Assembly (NCBI GenBank): GCA_963921425.1
Contig: OY992835.1
Span: forward strand, 5,580,001-5,644,000
Direction of reading: 5' to 3'
Source of the DNA: Dryas octopetala
Taxonomy: Eukaryota; Streptophyta; Magnoliopsida; Rosales; Rosaceae
Length of the DNA stretch: 64,000 bases
A model generated the notes under the pieces. That model was not told where the DNA came from and made no database searches. It saw nothing but the letters and a program-made list of their open reading frames with translations. Position numbers and translations under genes: made by a program. Below, piece by piece: positions 55,894 through 64,000 of the stretch; within the stretch, counting starts at the first letter, position 1, and each line of letters opens with the position of its first letter.

Positions 55894-58800
55894 GCAGTGG
55901 TCTGATGAGAGGATCAAGAACATACCAGTTCGCCGGAAAATTGGCAGGGAAACTAGCAACCTTTTAAGCCTTCAATCTGCCACCTACGGTGGTCGGACGA
56001 ACAACCCAAATACATCGAAAGACTCAAGCCGACGAGAAGAGGCTCTGGGTACCAACCACGAATCACAGAGTTTGTCGGAGAAGACGACCGACCTTGACTG
56101 GGTTTTGGGTTTTCGGAATCTTTGGGTGATTTGAGGATAGGGGGAGAGAGAGGAGACAAGGGGAAGATTTTCTGGGGTGGTCTCGTCGCCACCCAAGGCC
56201 GGACGACGGCAATTTCGCTGTCAATGCTCGACGTGAGTACAGTGGGATGAGAGAGATGAGAGCATCGAGGGAGAGGAGAGAGAAATGAGAGATAAATGAG
56301 ATTTTTTTTTTTTTTAAGCCATCGAGAGAAATAGAGTTAATTTCTGATTTTGGGGGTTTAGTGTTTTGGGGTTGGGGTTTGGGTTTGGGGTTTGGAGTTT
56401 TTACTTTAAATATATTTATATATAAAATACATTTTTATACCCTAAAATATCTTTTTATATAATACATTTTTATAATTTATATAAAACATCTAATTTATAA
56501 ATTTATAAATTTTTTCATTTATATAATACATTTCTATATAAAAACTAATTAAAATACCCTAAATCTTAATATTATACCATATCCTAAACCTTAGGGTATA
56601 TAAAATAGGTACTTTTTTGTCAGAAAATGACAATTCAATCATTATTATACTATTTGACAAAAAAAAAAAATCATTATTATACTATTCACTTACTCACTAT
56701 GCTCAAATATTCTCCTGACACTGACTTGAGCGTCAGAGGAGGTTCAGCCGGTACCACACTGGTGCCCTTCCCCCTCACTTTTGTGTGTTTGGGCAGGGTG
56801 CTTCGAACATTACATTTCCTACTTCCATTCGCTAGTCAGACCAACCCATCCGATCCTACCCCACCTCAACGTGTCATCATGCATCTCAGTGGGAGGTCAA
56901 CGGGTCCACGTGGTTTGACTCGTTGTTGAGTGCTCTACCATTTTTGAGCATCAACATATATATATATATATATATGTGGATGAACATGTATTGGGTGTCA
57001 TTTAAATATCCATAAATATCTCAGCATGTTTGTAATTTTTTTTTGTCAGAAGCGTGTTTTGCTTCCCTATGAATATGAACTATGCCAGCCATGTTTTTGG
57101 TTCATTCTTTGTTCGTACATGAATTGTATTTTATTCCTTTTTAGGTTAGATGAAGAACAAACATGAATTTTAGTTTACTTAATTGCTTTCACAGGATAAG
57201 TAACCCCAGTAGCATTAGCAATACTGGTTCATTTGGGTTGGGTGGTACACAAGAATTCATTGTGATCAAACGTCATATGATCAGTTGCGCCCGAATCAAT
57301 TATCCATCCATTGGAATCACTCTTATTAGAAGTAAGTAAGTTGGCATGACATTGAACATATCAATCATTATTGCTATATTGATTACACTAATGATGTTTG
57401 AATGTTTGGACCACTAACTTGAGACGAAGGATCACATAGTGATAACCTTGGGTTTGATTCCCTAAATCCACCGTTGGGGTTTTCCTAGCGAGCTGTGGCT
57501 CCCCAGGATCGATTGATGTTATTTACACAATCGTATGGTTATTACTTTATGAGTAAGTTAGGTTGTTTTTATTTGAGGATCAAATGATTAGGATGTCTTG
57601 CTACCCATTCAGATTTCACTGACAGGGAGGTAGTTGATACATTTGATTATCGGTTAGTGTGGGTTCACTATCATTTGTACAGGTATACAAGTGTTGCTTC
57701 TTTTGCAGGCCAGGTACGCATGCATTGGTGTGCATGACATATAATTCATATGGCATCATGATCATTAAATGTTAATATGATTATGAGATGAGAATATATG
57801 TGCCATTATGTTGTTGGATTATGAAATGTTGATTAATAGTTAAATTAATGATTGACTATTAAACTGTATAGTGAATGCGTTGTTTATGGAGATTGTTATC
57901 TAGTGCTTTGTTATGCACATGTAAGCATATTATATACGTGATATGTAATGAGCTTGAGATGCCGTTACTTGTTTATTGTTGATGGTTGTTGTCATTGTTT
58001 GTGTGTGTGATAACCTGGATGTTAATTCCAGGATCGGTATTGCAAGGTATTTTATATACCATATTGATAAGTGTTGTTTGTTTCTGTTTGTTTGTGGGAT
58101 GATTCACTCATACGAGCTTTATAGCTTACCGGGTTTGTTCTTTAACTCGGTGCACCATTCAACGGTACAACGGTTTGTTTTGCAGTATAGTCGAACGTGG
58201 ATGCAGTGTGGAGGAAGTGGGGCAATTGGTAATCCAAGAGACAGAAGTTGTTTCCTCTTCTATTTTTGTAAAAATTAAGTTGTTTTTGTATTTATTCAGC
58301 TCATTAATGTTCGAAATATGTTATTCATGGTTACGATTAATTTATGTAATTTTAGGGGTTGGTTTAATCTAAAGTATTTGGTTTCTTTACGCTGGTGTAT
58401 AGTTTATCTTTGATCCAACCCTGTATTTTTTTTTAAAAAATGTCAACTTTACATTGATTGTTTGGTTCTAAAAGCAGGTTACCGGAGCTTGGAAATTCCT
58501 TCTAGGGCTAAATAGTCAGTGTGGCGCACTCAAATCTTCCAGACGGTGGTTTGGGGCGTTACACCTAGACACCTGCTTATGCACACACAAATATACACAT
58601 GTCATCAGTTTATGGCTTATATACTCTATTTGCAGGTTGTATTAGCTTGAAACATGGAAGCAAAGAGAGAGCTGTAGGCGGAAACAAGCCATTAAAATAA
58701 AAATCACTAAATAAATCATCTGTTGTACATATAATACATTTTTTTATAAAAATAAAATATACTCATTATGCACAATTTTGGATTTGTGCTATGTGGGTAA

Positions 58801-60617
58801 GAGTATAAGCTCACGTCAATTATGTGATTGTCAAAATAGAGGTTGTGCGAGTGACACAAATATTGGATTTGTGCTCTACGTTATTGGTAACGCCAAGACT
58901 GGTCACATGCAAGAAAATCGTGGTTAATTGCACCGTTACCAATGACATTAGGACATGATTAATTAATTGTGCTTTTTGAGTCAAATGACACAAATAAAAA
59001 TGAGCTTAGTAAAGATTTTTCTTGTAGTCTCAAATCTTTATCAAATTAATCATATCCATATAATACACACATATCCAACGGCTCTCACGCTAGCTGTGGT
59101 CTATCAGAGTGTTAGTGGAGTAATTTTTTTTCTTAGTGGGGGCCAATCCACTACTTATATGACTCTAATGCCTAAAATGTCTGTATGATCAAAGCTGCGA
59201 GAAGTCATCACATACTCCCCATAAAAACTGCAACATACATTATGTTATGGCCTAAAAATGCCTCGGCCACATGGACGGCTGAGAACGACCACAACAAACC
59301 TCGCCATAAGAGACGAGGTTTCCAACTTTTGGCGAGAATGTGAGCGTGCCACTAATCAGCTTGAAATAGCCAATTAGAAAAAGATAATATTTGATGTGCA
59401 AGTAAAAATAAAATATATTTAAAGCACCAAATTAAAGATCTAACTTCTAACCAATGATTGTGTGATAAAAAAAATGGACGGATAACCAATTCTTTTCTTG
59501 TCTAAGATTAACTAGGACTTTGAATATAAATAACCAAGAAAATAAATAATAGAGCAACAATATTTGATTGAAAAGTAATGAAAGATGACATTAATTTAGA
59601 ATTAGTACTAAGAGAAAGTTCAATCTTAGTAGATCAAGCAACAAAGGAAATGCATAGGAAAACTATGAAGAAAATATTAAAAAGGGCTAAGAACTTGACA
59701 ACAATATAAAATGAAATTGATATAAAAAGAGATTTAAAAGACTAAAAATATTGAGAGCTTGATAGCAGAAAGTTTCTAGGTTGATTTGATTTTGTCCTTT
59801 GTTGTAGGGGTTGTGTGTTACAGAGAGTTCTAGAAATTGCCTTGTGAGCTTCTTTTTATAGTGATCCAATTACTTTGCCTCTAAGTCTTTCAATAGGATG
59901 CAGCCACATGTCTGGTTAAGATGACTTGTACTTTGAGTGGTAAGTAATTATCTTTGAACTGGAGCTCAGCTTTAAATGACTGAGTATGAGCTCGGTTACT
60001 TTTGGGTTTGCAAGATGTCCAGCCGAGAGGCTTTACTATGGTGGGTCGAAGATATACCTCAAGTCTTCGGAGTGTTCCCAACTCGGATTTTAATAGATTT
60101 AAAAAATCAAACAAAATCTAGGTGTTTTCAATTAGAATTTTATAATGGATTTCATAAAAATCTAGGCGTCCTCAACTCGGATTTTGATAAATTCCTTAGA
60201 GATCCAGATGTCCTAAAGAACTCATAGATTTCATTAAGTGATAGATTTTAGTGAATTTGGATGGATTTTACTCACATAACAAAGGCCATGAGAATTCAAT
60301 TTTTGATGGATTCTATGAAATCTGCTTCTTTAAAATCAATTAAAATCCCAAAAACATCACTCATGCATGCAAGTCACGTACTCATCATTTTGTTTTTCTC
60401 ATTCTCTACTTGTAAATCTCCTCCATTACTCTTAATTATTTTAAGAGCAAAAAATAAATATAAATATGGGTGTTAAATGGGGTATAAACACATTACATAG
60501 TACTAAACTGATACTGCTGGCTGTGATTACTGTGTTGGATTTTGGACGTGTAGCTCTGTGAAATTGTTTGGATTTGATTCTGGGTTGGTTGGTATCATCT
60601 GACCAAAATCTGAAACC

Positions 60618-63600
60618 ATGTGGATATTTGGGCGGAAAGGGCCATCTGGGTTTTCATACCGTTCTACAGCTGAGGAAGTCACTCAAGGGATTGATGGAAC
60701 TGGTCTCACTGCAATTGTTACAGGTCTTCTTTTTCCTTCTTTTTTTTTGGCTACAGCTGAGTTTTTCTTTTGTTGGTCAGTTCCTGTCATTTTCTATTCC
60801 ATAATATGTTTGGTTGATGGGAGACTTACTGGGAAAGAAGGAAGAAGTTTTCTTTTTTAGTTGTCTTTTATTTTGCAACGACAATTGAGCAACCAAAGGG
60901 TATACTAGTTTTCTATCATGGGTAATTTTTTTAGTATTTCATTGGTTGGTTTTTTTGATTGAAGGTGGTGAGGTTTAGAATTAGCTGATGTTCTAGATGC
61001 AATGTAAAGTTAAAGTGTCTTTTGTTGGTGATCGTTACTGAGTTTTGGGTATAAGATATAATTCAAAGCTTGGTAAAATGTAGTAGTCGTGAAAGCAAGG
61101 ACCGTGGTCTGCGAAGGCTATAATATTCATGCTCTTTCGGTTATATATTCATGTAAATCATGGATGTTTGAGTGTTTAGACTTTAGAGTAATGAATCAAA
61201 TAAATATGTGATGTTAGTGATGCTTGAGTAATAAGTCTTTATGATTGACTTCTTTGATTTTGGCTTGGCAATTGGTGAAATTTGTACATTTGGCCTTTTT
61301 CAGTTCTTACATAGATTTGATTTCAGGAGCGTCAAGTGGTCTTGGTGTCGAGACAACACGCGTTCTAGCATTGCGTGGTGTTCATGTCATCATGGCAGTA
61401 AGGAATACAGATGCAGGTAGGGATGTCAAAGAGGCAATACTTAAGGAAATCCCCACTGCCAACATTGATGTGGTGGAAATAGATCTCAGCTCAATGGCAT
61501 CTGTAAGAAAATTTGCATCGGATTATAAATCATCTGGTCGTCCATTGAATATTTTAATGTAAGAAATCTAAATTGGACAAGTATAATTATTTATGTTACA
61601 TTTTCTTATAGTTATTTGAATCTATCTTCTCTAGTTGGATAGATGTGCTTGCATGCATTTGAGTGTGTTAAACACACGAATGTTTGTGTGTCATTATGAC
61701 CTATGGTTATTATTGCCGTTTTGTTCTCTGTTTTGAAGTTGTTTTGATCGTAAGACTCTAAGAGTGGGCAAAAAGGAAAGAAGGAAAAACAAAAAGAAAG
61801 TTTGTATTATAATACAATGTTCTTTTTTATATTAACATTAAAGAGTTATAATTTCTCCTCCATGTTTGAAGTAATAATGCAGGGGTGGCAACTCCATTCA
61901 TGCTTTCCCAAGACAACATCGAAATGCAGTTTGCAACCAACCATATAGGTATCTATATTTTCAAACATAAAATTCTTTTGCTGTTTTTATCAAGAATTAT
62001 AAGAAATTTTTAATGAGGGAGTAGGGTTGACAAATCTGAGATAGGAAAGTTTTAGTTATTTGACATTCCCAATTTGCTGTTCTTCTTTCGAGAAATCTAA
62101 AATAGTTGGATTGCAGTATTAAGATCTGAATAACTTCAGTTTTCAGAGAGAGATAATTCAACTTTACTCAAGTTTTGACCTTGAATAAGGTTACTATTTC
62201 GCTTTTGAAAAATTCTAGTGGTTTGAAATGCCCTGTCATGTTGTCTTTATAAACTGGAATCTTAGAGTTCTTACCTCTATTTTACAGGCCATTTTCTTTT
62301 GACAAACCTTCTATTGGAGACCATGAAAAAGACAGCATGTGAAAGCAACAAAGAGGGAAGGATTGTGAATGTGTCATCAGAGGCTCACCGATTTGCATAT
62401 AGGGAAGGGATTCGTTTTGATAGGATCAATGATGAATCAGGGTAACAGACTGACATGACCATCTGTTGAATTTAATCACTAAGTTCTGCTACATTAGTGC
62501 AGTGATCTATAATTTTATGGTTTGACATGTCCACATGATGTATTGAATTGTTTCAAATAATATTGTTTCTTCACTTTGCTTTTGTTTATCTTGAAAATTT
62601 ACAGATACAACCAAATGTTTGCTTATGGGCAATCAAAGCTAGCCAACATATTGCATTCTAATGAGCTTGCAAAGCACTTGAAGGTACTCAATTCATATAA
62701 GATCATCAATTTGATTACCAATGAATTTAATGATATAAATTAATTTTATGTGATCATAGTATTTCTTGGTTAATAAATAATAATCTCAAGAGGAATTTGG
62801 TTATTAATGTATCAAGTTCCTGTCATTGGTTAATAAATAATAATCTAAGGTGTTTGCCTTTACATCATTGGTGTTTTCAACATTCATAAGCAGTCCTTCA
62901 GTTCATACTTCCAAAAAAGCCATGTCATCATGCAATGGAAATTCTAATCGGCTGTTGGGGTTTTTTTTTTTTTTTTGATGTTATATTGTATTGTTTAACA
63001 GGCAGAAGGTGTTAACATAACTGCTAATTCCCTTCATCCTGGAACAATTCTTACCAATCTCTCGCGCAACTACAGTTTTTATAATGGTAAAAGTTTTGAA
63101 CCATTTATAAATATGTAGTAATGTTCTTCAAGATATGCTTAGACATGTAGTTGTTGTTGGGTCCACATGACAAATATGCTCATTTGTTTGGGATGGGTGA
63201 TTAAGGTCATGCATTTTAAGTTGTCTGTAAAATTATTGTTATAACTAAATAGTAATTTTAAGATCTTCATCCTGTGTTTATAACCATCTTCCCTAAACTT
63301 TCATCATCTCCTGTATTTGTCTGGATTCATATTAACATCTTCATCGTTATGGCTTAATGCAGTTGTTGCCAATTTGTTAAGCAGAATATATGTGCTTAAA
63401 AATGTTGCTCAGGTATGTTTATCTTTGAACCCTAATATGATATGCTCAAGCAGCTTCAATTTACTTGTCTTTTTATATATTTGACATAACTTCAGGGAGC
63501 AGCAACTCAATGCTATGTGGCATTGCATCCACAAGTTAAGGGTGTCAGCAGCGAGTATTTTATGGACAGCAACAAAGCCAATCCAACCTCTCAGGCTAAA

Positions 63601-63660
63601 GATGCAGAATTGGCAAAGAAGCTGTGGGATTTCAGCTTGAACCTGACGGATCCAAAGTAA
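60618..63660 (+). CDS. TIC32-like short-chain dehydrogenase, SDR-C (8 exons, 315 aa)
   Basis: Exons: 60618-60723, 61327-61558, 61872-61948, 62288-62441, 62605-62683, 63002-63086, 63363-63412, 63496-63660. All are GT-AG, with a 948-nt CDS and exon sizes equal to SDR-A. This is the copy 2 counterpart of SDR-A. Motifs: TGASSGLG (35-42), NNAG (114-117), NVSS with catalytic Ser169, YGQSK (Tyr197, Lys201). It keeps Ser168 and Arg176, the residues seen in SDR-B at Ser169 and by family consensus, so the Leu168/Trp176 changes belong to SDR-A. Introns 5 and 7 are shorter than in SDR-A. The substrate and location are inferred only from the family (TIC32/retinol dehydrogenase-like). Confidence 0.92.
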
Positions 63661-64000
63661 TTGGGATTTATGGATCAAAAGTAAATATTACATTGGTCAT
63701 CAGACTTGTAAATTGTAGTTCAATGTGCCTTTTACTGGTTTGAGATGAAGCTACAACATTGTATGACCATGAAAATTAAAAACTGTAATAACCATGGACC
63801 ATGGTGTCCTGCTTGTTTACTAGCAGAAGAATGTATTGTTTTAAAATAGGCCGTGACAATGTAATTCAAGGGATTGTTCTACCCTACTGCAGTATTAAAA
63901 TACTTTTATTTCTATTTTTTTTTATTTGCATTTTTGCCCCCTATGCACAAAAATTGTTATCGATTCGTTGTTCTTTTGCTCAGTCACATAGTTCTTGGTA

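Larger units (their letters stand above)
52809..60617. other. Copy 2 of the intergenic DNA 6785-14576
   Basis: Collinear with copy 1 throughout: the rest of Helitron B, minisatellite, hAT-like end, GC-rich block, TTTGGGG-rich stretch, LTR-like block ending GGGGCGTTACA, and the upstream region of the SDR gene. Differences are small indels, for example extra ATAAATTT near 56500, and scattered substitutions. No additional gene is seen. Confidence 0.85.
32980..63987 (+). repeat. Segmental duplication, copy 2 (interrupted by CACTA)
   Basis: 32980-39735 corresponds to 1-6784, and 52809-63987 to 6785-18174, with the CACTA element and one copy of the ACG between. Order, strand and element boundaries are the same as in copy 1. 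The last 13 bases of the window no longer match copy 1. Confidence 0.95.

Overview
The window is nuclear DNA of a flowering plant, most likely a woody eudicot; Rosaceae is plausible, but that is my inference from overall similarity and not a search result. The signs are AT-rich DNA, GT-AG introns, eight-exon genes, R2R3-MYB first exons, and a dense mix of Helitron, hAT, CACTA and fold-back elements. Few host genes are visible: three intact copies of an intronless gene for an unrecognised 188-residue membrane protein, three intact TIC32-like short-chain dehydrogenase (SDR) genes, and the first exon of a saccharopine-dehydrogenase-like gene.

The layout is dominated by a large direct duplication. 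Positions 1-18174 reappear as 32980-39735 plus 52809-63987. The copies are close, with scattered substitutions and small indels. Each unit runs: 188-aa gene, a non-autonomous Helitron carrying a frameshifted methyltransferase fragment, the end of a second Helitron, a GACGG-rich minisatellite, a hAT-like end, several kb of repeat-derived DNA, and an SDR gene. Copy 1 continues into a second SDR gene (18640-21671), a hAT element with a perfect 8-bp target duplication (21993-22717), fold-back elements, a region rich in TGTGAC motifs, and the saccharopine fragment (28551-29225). Just before copy 2, an extra inverted copy of the 188-aa gene forms a large inverted repeat (31021-33812).

Copy 2 is split by a 13,070-bp CACTA (En/Spm-type) transposon at 39736-52805. 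It has matching CACTACAAGAAAAA ends, an ACG target duplication, and an undisturbed empty site at 6782-6784 in copy 1. Its two genes, a TNP2-type transposase (three exons, 1,143 aa) and a Transposase_24-type protein (eight exons, 494 aa), can be assembled without stop or frameshift. It also carries, on the opposite strand, first exons of two different R2R3-MYB genes: LAF1/MYB18-like, with a stop codon, inside an intron of the smaller gene, and MYB60-like with an open exon, upstream of the transposase gene.

Relative order can be read from the nesting. The Helitrons, minisatellite and hAT-like fragment are in both copies and so predate the duplication. The CACTA insertion came later, or differs between haplotypes if the two copies are alleles joined by the assembly.
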